In this document: in pieces, positions 11,050-23,853 of the stretch
Layout of the letters: every line of letters begins with the position of its first letter
Position numbering within the stretch: position 1 is the stretch's first letter
Assembly: GCA_963576735.1 (NCBI GenBank)
Contig: OY755187.1
Location: forward strand, 12,214,001 to 12,278,000
Direction: 5' to 3'
Source: Bedellia somnulentella
Taxonomy: Eukaryota; Arthropoda; Insecta; Lepidoptera; Bedelliidae
Length of the DNA stretch: 64,000 nt
The notes under the pieces: model-generated
Database searches by the model: none
What the model saw: only the letters and a program-made list of their open reading frames with translations
Told to the model about the DNA's origin: nothing
Position numbers and translations under genes: made by a program

Positions 11050-13597
11050 CCTCGTGAACATTAAACTTGTATAACAGTTGGAAATGCCGTGTTTTAGCTT
11101 TTTGAAGATTCGTATCTGTATGGGAATGACTAGCGGCTTGCGGGTGTTATCACAGAGGTAAGTTTCATGATTGAAAATTTTCTTGATATCGTTACTTTTG
11201 ACTGAAGAAAGGGCCAACAATAAATGGTCAGCTGTGAGTATGCATAACAACTTAAGACAAAATAAGATGTGTCAAAGCCGGATGCGGATATATTTATAGT
11301 AATGTGCACGAATATGCGTCATCATAAGCGTAAAACATGGGCAAACATGCTGTAAAAACTAATTAGCAAACCAATGCTAAAGAAAATCTAATTTATCAAG
11401 TAACATGTGTAAGATACATGTTACAAGTATACGCGTTTAAACAAACAAGAAAAGATATCAAATATAAACTAACATTTGCGTACAGATAAAAAATAAGCTT
11501 CGAAGTTCATTGAACGGCTAGTAAAGATCTGCGATAACCAGAGACAAGAGAGCTAGCCCACAATATGAATACGAAATGGTTTCGCCACGAAACGCTTGTA
11601 TGTGTAAATTATGCGGCAACACTGTATGAAAAAACCATTTGGCTGGCTAACGAATGAACCATATATTTTGATAGGCGACTGCTCATATTTCAGAGGTCGG
11701 TTCGAGCGTCGGAATCAATTCCAGACATCCTCGCGGGAACTATACCTTAAAGCATGTATAGAACGATATCTTTTATATGGCATACACTTTGATATAGCGC
11801 CGTCTCTGTTACTCGCGTTGGGTAAGACAGAGACGGGAGACGTGTGAAAAGTGATGAATAGCTAGCTAGTCGGGCTTCGTCGTGCCACTAACAGGATTTA
11901 TTTTAATGCTTCGCTAGGTAAAACCATGTTTACAGATTAAGTTCAATATTACTAACGTATATCACTTGTGACATGTTTAGGCGATTCAGTAAATCAAACG
12001 GTTTTCAGAAGTTCTGACTGAATGTGACAACTTCAGTGTTAAGATAAATGGTTGTCGCTCTTTTTGACTGTCGGTTTGTGTTGTACGCTAACCTTCTCTT
12101 CAACATCATACAAGAAGATGATAGTTATGGTGAAGATATGTACAAAAATATTGAAAGAAGAGAACAAACATTTCCATCTTACAATATTATTATGGAATAA
12201 TTGATTATCAAAAATTATAAGATCACAAATTGACATATTCATTCCAGCGACGAGATTTTTTAACAGGCGTAGATTGGAATTAAAGTTTTGTTGACTGAAC
12301 GAATTTTTAATCTTAATAATTAGGAGCCTCGGCTTACACTCAGTTATATATACTAGCATGAACATAGTAAGAAGTCAGGAAAGTGGCTCAATTAAAGTTC
12401 ATTTAAACCTACAACAAAAATTACGTGCAAGAGCGTTGATACTAAAAGTACGTCTAAAAGCTAACGAAAATTCTCTTTTAAAAAGGTTTCAACGCATCTT
12501 CAACAATAATTGCTTTCACCACTAAACGCTTAATTCCCATCAAAGCAGATAGTCATGACACGGACATGCGGCGCAGACCGCGTCAGATCGGGGACAGCCT
12601 GAGCCCAATAAATCATTTATGATTTCAAGAAACGCCTGTCCCGCTAGCATTACGCTTTGGGTCAATGATTCGATTTGCGTTATTCAACAAAGAAGTTTGC
12701 GAATCTCAATTGTTATTCTATTCACTACTTAATGGACGCCCGCAAAACAAGATGGAAATTTGATTTTTGGTAACAGAACATCGAATTTATTTTAATTTCT
12801 ATGTCATTATTTAATGATTTATTTGTGGTATGAGACTAGTACAGTCTTATATTTCGCGACATAAACATTTAATTAGAGTCTATTATATCCTAATTAAAAT
12901 ACTCTTAAACCTAATAAAAACTGTATTTCTCTCAAAAGATAGTTGACTTTAAATGGGTAAATTTAAATCGGTTCATAGACCTCCACAAAAATAGAAATAC
13001 GATACAGAAATCGTAGATATTTACAGACAATATTTATACGCATGCACGAATACAAAGCGCAGCCTGATGAGGTGAACACTGACCATTCGAGCAAAACTTT
13101 TACAATTAACTACTCTAGCGTTTGAACTCGAGCAAATTAATACTGCGGATGAACACTCGCATACGGTCAAAGATAATTTTTAGTAGTGTAGTTTTAATTT
13201 GGAGCAACCTTTTAGAAGGGTTATTGAAAGAAGATTTAAAGTTTATGCTAGATTAAATAGTAAAAACAGTGTCAACTTCTCTCCGTTATTATCATAAGTT
13301 GAGTTGTGAGAAAGAATTTAGACTGACAGAATGTGAGTTATTAAACCACTAAACGTTCCAGACATACAGATCATTCAAAAGATTCACATTCAGAAGTTAG
13401 TGTTTTTTTCTGTAAAGATTTAATATAAGTTTCCATATAAAGACGTTCTACAATCTGAGAACTCCTTGGAAATTGTTTACGGCTGCCGCAGTGGGCCACG
13501 CTTATTCTTTTAATTAAAAACCTCATGGTATAAAACAGCTAACTCGTCCACACTTCCTAAGTATCGTATATCTTTATCTCTTTTTATGAGCTCCAGC
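11050..13597. other. AT-rich non-coding sequence
   Basis: About 2.5 kb without a supportable gene. Open frames up to 108 codons exist on both strands, but they have no domain resemblance and no consistent splice sites. Confidence 0.5.
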
Positions 13598-13737
13598 TGG
13601 GCAAGCACGAGCGCTATTTTATCGACACGATAACGGTTAGAATGTGATGGCAGTATACGATACTAAGTAAGTGCGTAAGAGATGGCTGCTTTATCCCACG
13701 CGATAACTAGTTTAAACACGGCTCGTACTAGCCGGGC
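13598..13737 (+). mobile_element. MITE of the GCTAGTACGAGC family
   Basis: It starts GGGCAAGCACGAGCGC and ends GCTCGTACTAGCC, an imperfect inverted pair. The interior is about as long as the 3043-3177 copy and closely similar, including ATCGACACGATAACGGTTAG and ACGATACTAAGTAAGTGCG. It is non-coding. Confidence 0.8.
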
Positions 13738-15809
13738 TGATATAATAGAGAACATGCTACGACCATGAAGGATAGTGAGTCATCATAATTTTATGAAAAC
13801 ATTCCTGAATAATTAGTCAGATATTTATAGAAATAATGCTCCATAGCATCGTCAGAAATTTGGAAGAGATGGTGACACACAAGTTATCTCTTCGGTAGCA
13901 ATTATTGTTGAGGCTGATATAAAATCCTGATTGGTATAAGTGCAAAAGAGACAGTAGATATTAATTATAATTAGCGGCGATGTTAATAATTATTTATTAC
14001 TTAACTGTGTACTTTCAAGTCTAATATTAAGCCGCTATTAAAATAAAAACAAGAAATTCAAAGCTACAAAGTAAGCAAAAGACAGATGGCTAAAATAATT
14101 GAATTTATCAAACAAAACGGTATCCCAAAGTTTCGAATACATAATTCAAGAAAACTGATTAATAAGACAGAGAAATTCAAAGGCATTGTCTCCCTCGGCT
14201 GAGCTGAAAGTTGGGAAGGCTCTATAGGGGAATCTCGGTGGGAAGTACCGGATCAAGTGGCTGGCCGACCTTCATCAAGCCGAATTTATCACGTGATCCG
14301 AACAAATTCAAATTACATTTTCAAGTTTCCTCGTTACGGGTCGGTCGGCGACTCACACAGACACTGTTGTTGAGACTATGGAATGGCTCTAAACTTATAT
14401 TGTATCTCTACTTTGCTATTAGTTTTCTTCGTTGGTTTTGTTTGATTGTTTCTCCATGTATAAAATTTAAAACATATTACTACATGTTTTTTTATTTTAT
14501 TTGAATATGTTGTGTTAACAAAAATATTAAAATTTATAAGTATTGTAATGGCAGGTGTCTCTGTTTTCTCTGTATTTTGATCACAAATACAGCGAAATAT
14601 TCTCAATTCCCCTACATCATTTTTAAATTAAATTTTCTCGAAATACCGAATGATTGACCCATTTCCTAACCTGGCAAACCCAGCGTGCTCAATTACCTCG
14701 CCGCTTTCTTCCAAGTCAGTGACAGAAACCGGCCGAGCATCATATCGATAGCAAATGATCGTTTGCAATGCGCTCAGCTCGTTTAACTCATGTCAATGCG
14801 TAACTCATGTAAAGATGTGAAGACACGCGAAACGGTTTGTGAGAATCTTCCACTTGGGGATCATTAATCATTGCATAAACCAACTAAACCACAAACTCAC
14901 ATCTTAAAGCCTATTCGAATAAGAGTCAGTTTTGCAGCGTATAATTGCAATATGGTTGCAGCGGGCACCCAGTAATCGTTAACAAGATGTTGCTATAAAT
15001 TGACTCGTCCAAGTCCCGTTCGCGTGCAAACTTTATTGTGATGCTAATGTCGCTGTCGATTAATAAATATATCAAAGCGTAAAAGTGAAAACGAGCTAAT
15101 TATGTCCTAGATATAATAGACAGGGCTGGGCGGGTTCTCGGTACCGCCGAGTAATATATTACACGACCCAATTAAATGATTCCAAGAGAGAGAAACAATA
15201 GCGGTAAGGGTGTTGCAGACTACAGTCGAGCGGAATATTAATTCCGATTTTAGTTATACAGAGACCTACTAAATGTTGAAACTTTAGTGAAAAAAAGTTG
15301 TGATTTATATAATCGAAGAAAATACTTTTATTTTCGGCGCTTTGATCAGAGATAGTATTGAATCTGAAAGAGATTAAACATAATTCTGAGTAATTGATTA
15401 CGAAACCTTTGCTATGTCTTTTATTATCAAAGCTGTTTTATTTGATAAGTAACTCGGCCTTTAACGCGAAATAGATTTTACAAGAATTTTTTTTTTATTT
15501 AGGTATAAGAAGCTATTTCATAATTAATAGTGTTATTAACCGAAGATCGCTCTTTATTACCTAAAAACCATTATAATTACTTGTATTTCAAATCAACATT
15601 AGCAAATAGACATCCAAGGCCTACATAAACAGATAGGCCACCTTCAAAGATCTCTATCATGACCGATCCTTTTCTACACAGATCCACCGGCTTCCCGAAA
15701 CTTTCACCAATTCGTTGATCTTCCTTGCGGGAGACCTACCTACACGTCATCGTCCTTGTTTATCAAATACAAGGTATTAGTTATTTTTAACATCATAATC
15801 ATCATATCT
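13738..15809. other. Non-coding sequence
   Basis: No supportable gene or repeat. A frame of 97 codons at 14211-14504 starts in a slightly GC-richer patch (14200-14350), but it runs into random AT-rich codons and matches no family I know. Confidence 0.5.
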
Positions 15810-16066
15810 GACGACAGCCGTGGCCGAGTGGATAGGTGACTAGCTTCTCGGTCCGGAGGTCGCGGGTTCGATCCCCGCTGAGAGCATCATTTATGTGATG
15901 AGCATAAATGATTGTTTCTTAGTCTTGGATGTTATTTATATGTGTATTATATAATATTAAATATATCGTTGAGTTAGTATCCCATAATACAAGTTCTACT
16001 TAGTTTGGGGCTAACTTGATCTGTGTAATATGTCCATATATATTTATTTATTTATTTATTTATTTA
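15810..16066 (+). mobile_element. tRNA-derived SINE (family B) with (TTTA)n tail
   Basis: The tRNA-like head has an A box TGGCCGAGTGG at 15821-15831 and a B box GGTTCGATCCC at 15865-15875. The body (AGTTTGGGGCTAACTTGATC) is a widespread lepidopteran SINE body, and the copy ends in a TTTA microsatellite at about 16040-16066. A degenerate copy is at 33955-34080, and a reversed body fragment sits inside the element at 43559-44189. Confidence 0.8.
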
Positions 16067-16524
16067 TATATCCACGGTCAACCATAACCCTCTCCTAAAC
16101 GTCCTATACGTCCTGCGTTCTCTAAATGGAAACAAAACCCACCTGGGAACACGACCCATTTCACAAATACCACCATAACCTGTTACTATCACGCATTACT
16201 AATTCGCATACCGTCACCAAAAGCAAATATTGAACAGGAACAGAACTCTACTTTCCATAGCGTGTCGCGACTGCGATAAAACCGGGGGTGTGTCACGTGA
16301 CAACTTTGCGGCGGCAAACAAACCATCGTTCACTTAGACCGGGCAAGGACCCGCAGCCAGTACAGCGCGCCTGTGAATTATTAAACAGCACAACGCTATT
16401 TCGCAGCTAAATGAAATTAGCGACGGACGTCGGGAGTACTTTTTAACTCTATAACAGATAAGTTATGGAATGCTGCCGCAATAGATATTGAGTTAGGCAA
16501 CGTTATTAACTTTGACCGCATAAG
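16067..16524. other. Non-coding sequence
   Basis: No gene is recognised. A GC-richer patch at 16260-16430 (CTTTGCGGCGGCAAACAAACC and neighbours) has no open coding structure. Confidence 0.5.
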
Positions 16525-16805
16525 TTTACCGTGATAACTTAGTGGTAGAACCACCACTTCTTGTGCAGAGGAAGCTATTTCAAATCCTGAGTAGGGCCTA
16601 CCTATGTGTATTAAACACCAATGTGTCTTTCTATGTGGTTAATATATTAAGTTTTAAAAGATGAAAGAGTACATCATTGTACATTACGTGAATCCACTGT
16701 CCATGCATAACATACCCCGTACACCAGGTGACCGAAGTGCCACGAAATGTTCAGAAGTATTAGTAGCTCTGGCACTCCCGCAGCGATATACAGCGTGAAC
16801 GTAGA
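16525..16805 (+). mobile_element. Diverged SINE family A copy
   Basis: The head ACCGTGATAACTTAGTGGTAG, a B-box-like TTTCAAATCCTG, then CACTGTCCATGC, ACACCAGGTGACC and TGTTCAGAAGTATTAG follow the same order as the 5118 copy, with internal deletions. It ends near AGCGTGAACGT. Confidence 0.7.
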
Positions 16806-17732
16806 ATTTGAGATAAGAACATAAATCGGAAGCGAGAGGGGTTTGTCATGATCGTACTATGTACCAATACTTTCTGCCGACCCAAAAGGCAATTAACGAC
16901 ACGTGAATATAAGTTCCAAAATACTGGAAGTAGGCATATTTAGAAGCCATTAAATGTTGATATAACGCCAATGTACATTTTATAAGCCAAACAGCGGTTA
17001 CAATATAAACGATACGTAATATTTTGTTAAAATAAATCAATCACGCGATCGGTATAAAGCGAGGAGCGGAAACTCGACAAGGGTGACGGCAGTAATCGAC
17101 ATGTGGTTACGCTACAAAGTTCACTTTATATTTTGTGACACTCGTACATATATCGCTGTTATATTTTTTTATATTGAAAAATTACACACTGAATGAGAAA
17201 ATATTACTCTCATTAATGTCGTATTGTAATTAAAAGAACTATTGACTTTCGGATATAAAACGCGTGTTATTACATTGTTTTTAAAGCCAGACTTTTCGAA
17301 AACTTTTCAGTTATCATGGTCACGGGAAAGTCAATAATTGTTTTAATTGTAATGTGCAATCGTACAAGTCTTAGAAAATACAAAATCGTATTGTGTTGAG
17401 TTTGAAATAGGTTTGAGTTTACAGGCATATTGATAAGATTGCTGATGAAAAAGTAAAATAGTAAAATTATTGCAGGTTAAATAAACTAACTATTGATTAA
17501 TCTGCAACTAAAAACAGACCGCAGAATAAGTATGACTTTGCGGCACAAACGAAGAAATAATTACAAGTCAAAAAACGGACTCTAAATTTATAAATATTTG
17601 TTCGACAAGAAAACTATTAAGGGTAATTCCTCGATCTACTTAACCAATTTCAATAAAACTTTTAACAATGATGCGTGAGTGATAAACGATATAATTTCGG
17701 AAACTCAAGAGCAACTCATTGTAGATATAACA
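16806..17732. other. AT-rich non-coding sequence
   Basis: Nothing supportable is seen here. Confidence 0.5.
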
Positions 17733-17864
17733 TTGGAGACCCATCACGAACTTTACTTAATTCTACCATCGTTTCTCCTATCAACTTCCAAATGTGGCTG
17801 AGGACATTCTAGCTCTGAACCTCTGGCTACTTCTTTATGGCCGTGAGTATATGTATGTATGTAA
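17733..17864 (+). repeat. (TATG)n-tailed repeat, 5'-truncated copy
   Basis: It starts inside the family at TTGGAGACCCATCACG and continues to GCCGTGAGTATATGTATG. 5' truncation with an intact 3' tail is the usual outcome of target-primed reverse transcription. Confidence 0.7.
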
Positions 17865-18278
17865 ATAAACTATATTTAACAACTAATTGAATACGCAAAA
17901 TATAACGTGACGCCAGAGTGAAGTTTCTCAAATACAAACAAGACATTTGCCATATTTCACAAACTACAATAAGCTCTTTAACGAGCCAGAAATGAGGTCG
18001 GCGCTAATTGAGCGCCAACACAGATATACAATTCGATGTAATCCTTTAAATTGTAAACATGTGTAGTTTTTAACGATTATCAGGTCAGTTTTTAGCGGTT
18101 GGTTATAATTATTACCGTATGTTATTTTTTTGAAGATACAACATCTAAAGATTCTTGATTTCTTTAGATTTCCTTAACTTTTAAAACCGATGCATTTATC
18201 GAAAGCGAAATGTAAACCAAACGGCATTTGTAATCTCAGTATATTAAATTAAATACCGCAATAATTTTACTTATTACT

Positions 18279-18525
18279 TACATACATATACTCACGGCTA
18301 TAAATCCCGTAACGGGGTAGCCAGAGCTTTGGAATGAGAAATTCCTCAGCCGCTTTTGGAAGTTGATAGGGGACAAGATGGTAATAATTAATGTTTTTGG
18401 TGACGGGTCTCCAACCACATCGCCCAAAATTCACTTAAAAAGGCCCTATACCCTTAGTCGCCTCTTACGATCACCCACGGGTAGAAATAGGATAGTGTTA
18501 TTCTAAGCTGACACTACACGGCATA
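18279..18525 (-). repeat. (TATG)n-tailed repeat, full-length minus-strand copy
   Basis: Read on the minus strand it begins GCCGTGTAGTGTCAGC and ends GCCGTGAGTATATGTATG, closely matching the copy at 6194-6446 over its whole length. Confidence 0.75.
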
Positions 18526-19391
18526 ATTTTACTTATTCTACCAATAAACTGCAAAAATCGTATGCCTTTGAAAGAAGATTCAAAGTCAAACCAATTTGCA
18601 GTTTTTTTAGTTAAATTAAAGATAATTAGCGTCATTTTGTTCGAAATCGTAAAGATGACTTAAAAACCTCCAAATAGTTTTGATATTAGCATCACTGTTA
18701 TAAAATTGATGTGTCAATTTTATACTATACTATATTCTATACAAATGTCATCCCAAAACGGGGAAACCAGAGTGATGAGTATCCGTCCGCGTCGCCATTT
18801 AAAAGCTAATAATCACTTTAAAAGCCGCACTTACAACGCTTACGGGGTAAATAAGTGGGTTGGTGCTATTCCAAACCGATACTACATCAATATACGATAC
18901 TAATTAATTACAAATTTACAAACAGTTTACAACTAAATAATCTCATTAAATTCCTCTTTGCGTACTTTGCGGCTTATGGTCTCCAAGCATGATCATCGCA
19001 TCCTAACCCGCCATTAATTTTTTTCTTACATGGATAGTTATAAGCCGATACGATCTCCGCGGTCCATTTCGAAATCGCATCTCTGGTTTTCTATGAAGCC
19101 ATCGTATCTAATAGCTTAATCAAGACTTGTGTACATTTGCCACTGAATTATCGTAGTTCCAACATAATCCTGGCTTTACTGCCGGCTTTTTACTGCTTTG
19201 CGTTAATCGTCATCTTGATTAAAACCCAGCCTCGGAGGCAAGTTGCAGTTTTATGTGTTTTCATTGCTGTAGTTTTAAGTAGTTCTGTGTTCCCAGCGTT
19301 TTATTAAGAACACTGGTTTCTATCTGTTTCTTGTTTGTCGGAATGTTTTAGGATGTTAAAAAGGTTGGTGGTAAATAATAATGTTTAAAGG
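18526..19391. other. Non-coding sequence
   Basis: No gene or repeat that I can support. Confidence 0.5.
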
Positions 19392-19722
19392 CTTAGAATA
19401 TCACTACCCCGTTTTTAGAATATCACTACGTGATCGTAAGCGGCGACTGACGCCCGATTTCTGAATTGAGTATTCCAGCTGAGAACAACTTAAGTATCGT
19501 TCTGTCGCATTGAAATCTTAACAACTGAATGAGACAAAACGATACTTAAGTCGTTCTCAGCTTGAATACTCAATTCAGAAACCGGGCGTAAGGGTATTGG
19601 GGATTTTAAAGTTATTGAACATTTGTTTTACTATCTTTGCCCCACTTAACTTCCAAAAGTGGCTAACGAATTTTCTGTCTTTGAAGGTTTTTGGGATTTA
19701 TAGCCGTGAGTATATTGTATGT
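19392..19722 (+). repeat. (TATG)n-tailed repeat interrupted by a foldback MITE
   Basis: The repeat begins AGGCTTAGAATATCACTAC, reaches CGTAAGCGGCGACT at about 19448, is interrupted by the foldback at 19449-19590, then resumes AGGGTATTGGGG and runs to GCCGTGAGTATATTGTATG. Confidence 0.7.
19449..19590. mobile_element. Foldback MITE, about 60-bp arms
   Basis: The left arm (ACGCCCGATTTCTGAATTGA, AGCTGAGAACAACTTAAGT) and the right arm (ACTTAAGTCGTTCTCAGCTT, TCAATTCAGAAACCGGGCGT) are near-perfect inverted repeats around a short centre at about 19510-19530. The flanks rejoin as one older repeat copy, which shows that this is an insertion. It is non-coding. Confidence 0.8.
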
Positions 19723-21699
19723 TGTATTAATTGATGTTGTTATTCTCCTCCAACCATGCGAAAACGGGCTGACTTCTCGGCTCGTACAAGTGTTAAAAAC
19801 AAACCCAATAAATCTCCAAACATTACGTAACTGAATTGCCAATGTCAATAAATTCAATCGTCAGCGTAAACCTTGAAAAATCTGCTGCAGAAGTAAAATA
19901 ATATGGCAATGAAGCTATTTCAACAAAGCATAGATCAACGAAAAATTTGCGGTTCACACGAAAAAGAATGACGAGTCATCAACACGCCTTTAACGCGTGT
20001 GTGTAATATGTGTTGTGCTAAAGTTTCAAGTTTTCTTCAATAATGCCTTGAACTTGTCCGTCCGGAGGTTGTTCTATATGAATGTCAATAACTGAAAGGT
20101 CGTCTTATTTTAGAAATCTAGTTTCGCACATGGATAATTAAATTCTGTCTGTATATTTATAGTATTGTCTGTCTATCAACTTTGTGTATAGAATTTGCCT
20201 TTGAAGAGCGATTGAGCGATTAAACCGTGATTTTAAAGTGATAAACCTGAGTTTATTTGTTCTTTTTTGTTTTGTTTAAATTAGTATTTAAAAAAAAAAG
20301 TTTAACTTTCATGTTTGTTTTAAGATGATCGTCATTTAAAGTGTTCCTTTGGTTATTAACAAATAAATACTTTCTTACTTTCTTCTTCTTTCTTTTATGA
20401 AAACTAGTGGGTAACCCTGGCGCGACTACGTCGCGTCTAATAAAATGAGTTTATTTTGAAATTTTCCGACCAATCACAGCGCAGCTCTTTTGAATTTCTA
20501 GTGAATTTTTCTGATTGGCCGGTTTGAAAAAATTCCGACCAATCACAGCGCATTTCTGATCGACTAAAGTTTGCGCGCGCTTATGACACTCAAGCAAAGT
20601 CTATGGGCCAAAATCGAAACTTTGAAATTCTGTAACAATTAACTTGATCCAGTTACATCAGATGTCTGAATTTTGTGCACACCACAGCCGCGAACTGTAC
20701 GAAACGAAACCTGAACGAAATTTCTAGCTTAACTCATCGCGTCACAGGTATCCAGGCAAGAAAGAGGCTTACAGAAATAATATATAAAGATAAGACAAAG
20801 AATTTATTTTATATAGTGATAAGTTATTTTTATCTAATAACTAGTTGGTGTATCTTAAAATTAGACGATCAACACGATTTACACAATAGCGCAGTAAGGG
20901 AGAAACGAGGAGTCAACGGGAAAATGCATACAACCGTTTCGTGTGGAAAATGAACATATGCGTTGCAATGAAACCGAGGCTCTGCGACAGAAACAGCTCC
21001 GGAAAATTCAAATGCGCTGACATTTGCGCGATTAAAAATCAGGCCAAGTACGAGTCGCGCGCGAAGGTTTCCGCTTTAATATTTATGCCCTATAAGTCAC
21101 TGTATGATTTATCCATTATCTTAAAGTGACCTATGAAGTAAAACTACCTAGTGAAATAAAGTTTGAATATTTGATGCAATAGCGCCAACAGAAATAAATT
21201 AATCTGGAATAATATCAACTTTCTAGCGGCCACGGAACCATAAAAATGCAACATAGCCGACTCAAAAGATGTTTATTTAAAGGAACAAATAACAGGGTTT
21301 CGGAGTGTGAACCGGCAATTACCTCGTATTAAACACCGCGGAAAGCCGCGCAACAACAAATAGGATTTAGGAAAGGTAAATTACATATTATTACCTTGTC
21401 AAATAGGAAAATGGAAATTCAAAACTGTATAGGTAAAAAAAATGTGGAAATATAATGATTCGGAAAAACAAAACAATGAAAGCGAATGAATATATTGTGA
21501 AATACAATGTGTGACAGGCCTTTAAATATGATATTCTTGATATGATTCTATAACGGTGTACGCTTGAAAATAAAAGCTGATGCGCGAAATTAAAATCACA
21601 AAAGTTAAACACAAACAAGTCATACTGTTAGATCATGTTTATATTACTCGAAAACAAACGCGAATTTCAGCATTTATAATACAAATATAACTTCTTGGA
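19723..21699. other. Non-coding sequence with duplicated CCAAT-box segment
   Basis: No gene is recognised. The segment TTCCGACCAATCACAGCGCA occurs twice (20464-20483 and 20533-20552) with an inverted GATTGGCC between them. The frames at 20675-20953 and 20941-21129 have no recognisable products. Confidence 0.5.
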
Positions 21700-21905
21700 C
21701 TTCAACAAGGAAAACATCACGGGGAAACCCACATGGGTAAGACGTAACTCATTTCGTATTTCAACAAAGCGCCCTCCAATCACATGAATGTACTGAGCTA
21801 GCAAAACATGGATACTTTAAACACCAAGATACAAAGATTTCACGTAGTATTCAGAAGTATTAGTACCTCTGTCACCTGTTCGGGGGATTACGGCATGACC
21901 TTTAA
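21700..21905 (+). mobile_element. 5'-truncated, diverged SINE family A copy
   Basis: It contains GGGGAAACCCACATGG, AACATGGATACTTTAAACACC and TTCAGAAGTATTAGTACCTCT in family order, ending near GGCATGACC. No tRNA head remains. Confidence 0.6.
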
Positions 21906-21981
21906 GTTGGAAGTATTACAGCCAAAAACAACAACGTAGTCACGCAATAAATCATTACCATATCCCCAGCAAGTCCAGAAC

Positions 21982-22113
21982 ACCTAGCACGAGCGATATT
22001 TTATCGTTACTCTATCGGTAAGAATTAGATAAAGTATACGATACTATGTAAGTGCAAAAGAGATGGGCGTTTATACCATGCGATATCTGGTCAAAAGGTC
22101 ATTCATGCTAGTC
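21982..22113 (+). mobile_element. Diverged MITE of the GCTAGTACGAGC family
   Basis: It starts CCTAGCACGAGCGATATT, contains AGTATACGATACTATGTAAG and ends TTCATGCTAG. The length matches the family. Confidence 0.65.
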
Positions 22114-23158
22114 ATTCTGATACATAATACGATCATCTCCAACAAAATCGGCGGCCATCGAACGCAGCCAGCCGAAACAGTTTTATCGGCAACCTTTCCG
22201 ACACAGTAATCAAAACGCTTTTAATACTCCACAGGGCAAATTGAGATTAAACAAACGTCCGGAATCGACCTTTACTAAAGCGAAACTAATATTGATAAAA
22301 TACTTTGCTATGTTGTATTTAGATGAGAGAAAGTGAGACCCGATTATTAATGCTGTAAAGTTATTAATGCCTTTCGATTTATCATCGGATAGTGAGTTTC
22401 GTTTGATTATTTGAAGTAGTCCGCTAAAGGTGCAAAGAAATGAGAAAGTCACCCCTCGTGTTTGCCGCACCGGTCCATAGCCTCCCTTAGCTCGGGGGTG
22501 TATAATGTATAATATACATATTCTATACCCGGTTTATATTGTACTGCTCAGTTGGCGAGGCGCAACATTAAGAGCTTTGCGAACGGTTTTATTTAGCTTT
22601 TCTGTTTGCGATGTGATTGTGATCTTTAAAATAAAGGAAAAGCATTTTTCTATTGACAATAATATAATGGGAATATTTTCAATTAAAAACGAGACAGTAT
22701 AACTATAGAAATGGGATAAGGCAACCACGTTATCAACACCTTAATCATAAATATACCAAAAGCTATCTAGAAAGAAATATGACAATCTCAGCCATATTCA
22801 ACAGATCGACACATTTCTTACACTATTCCACAAAATAAAGACCGAATAAATAAGCAGGTGGAAGATTAACCCCAGTAAAATGCAAACCAACCCTAGTCCC
22901 TCGGGACATCTTCTCAAATTAACCTGCAAAACCTTCGCTTCGCACGGCAATGAGGGTTTGCTCGTGATTAGAATAGAATAGAAGGACACTTAATTGCATT
23001 TATGTATATATTTTATGTTGAGTGTAATATTTGCAAAAATACAATTTGCTAAAGCAAAGGTACCTACAATTATTGGCGTTATCACAATACCTACCAGAAT
23101 AGATACCTTCCAGACTATCCTTGGATGGTAATGTCAGAAATTATAATCATGCTAGATT
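22114..23158. other. Non-coding sequence
   Basis: Short frames on both strands overlap one another and show no family resemblance. Confidence 0.5.
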
Positions 23159-23371
23159 TGCCGTGTAGTGCCGGCTTAGAATGTCACCTCACTACCCAAT
23201 TCACCTTTCAGCTGTCGTAAGAGGCGACTAGCGGTGTGGGTTTTTTTTAAGTGGTACTTTACACGACGATAATTTATTTCTACCATTTTGCTTTTGGCTG
23301 AGGAGTTTCCAGCTCTGAAGCTCTGGCTACCCCTTTTCGGGATTTATGGCCGTGAGTATAGGCATGTATGT
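23159..23371 (+). repeat. (TATG)n-tailed repeat
   Basis: It starts GCCGTGTAGTGCCGGCTTAG, contains CGTAAGAGGCGACTAGCGG and ends GCCGTGAGTATAGGCATG. The middle is slightly shortened. Confidence 0.7.
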
Positions 23372-23740
23372 TAGTTAAATGTCAAAGTGCATGATAAAAC
23401 AAATAATTCAATTTAAATCTAGTTTATCTATACAAACAATTTTCTAGTTAACACCAGTTCCAAGCAAACATGGCGTATGTTATTGAACGTCCGATATAAT
23501 TGCCATTGTTACAGGAAAATGGTAATTGTATTGTGACGAGTGTCAACTCACATGTTTTGCCAATTTTATCATTTGTATGGCAATGGTGGTATGAAGGGTA
23601 AAGCTATTAGTGTATTTTGGTCTTGGTTTGGTATGACTGTGTCTAATCAAAAAAATGATTTAAATGTTATCTTACGAAAAAATTTATTCAACTTATCTTA
23701 CTCTATCCCTGGATATTATACCTATAATAAACTTAATCAG
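23372..23740. other. AT-rich non-coding sequence
   Basis: Nothing supportable is seen here. Confidence 0.5.
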
Positions 23741-23850
23741 CCCGGCTAGTACGAGCAGTGTTTAAACTAGTTATCGCGTGGGATAAAGCAGCCATCTCTT
23801 ACGCACTTACTTAGTATCGTATACTGCCATCTCGTTCTAACACTTACTTT
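23741..23850 (-). mobile_element. Truncated, inverted GCTAGTACGAGC MITE
   Basis: It begins CCCGGCTAGTACGAGC, then AACTAGTTATCGCGTGGG, CTTACTTAGTATCGTATAC and CTCGTTCTAAC, the reverse of the family interior. It stops abruptly next to the Harbinger-type MITE at 23854. Confidence 0.7.
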
Positions 23851-23853
23851 TAA

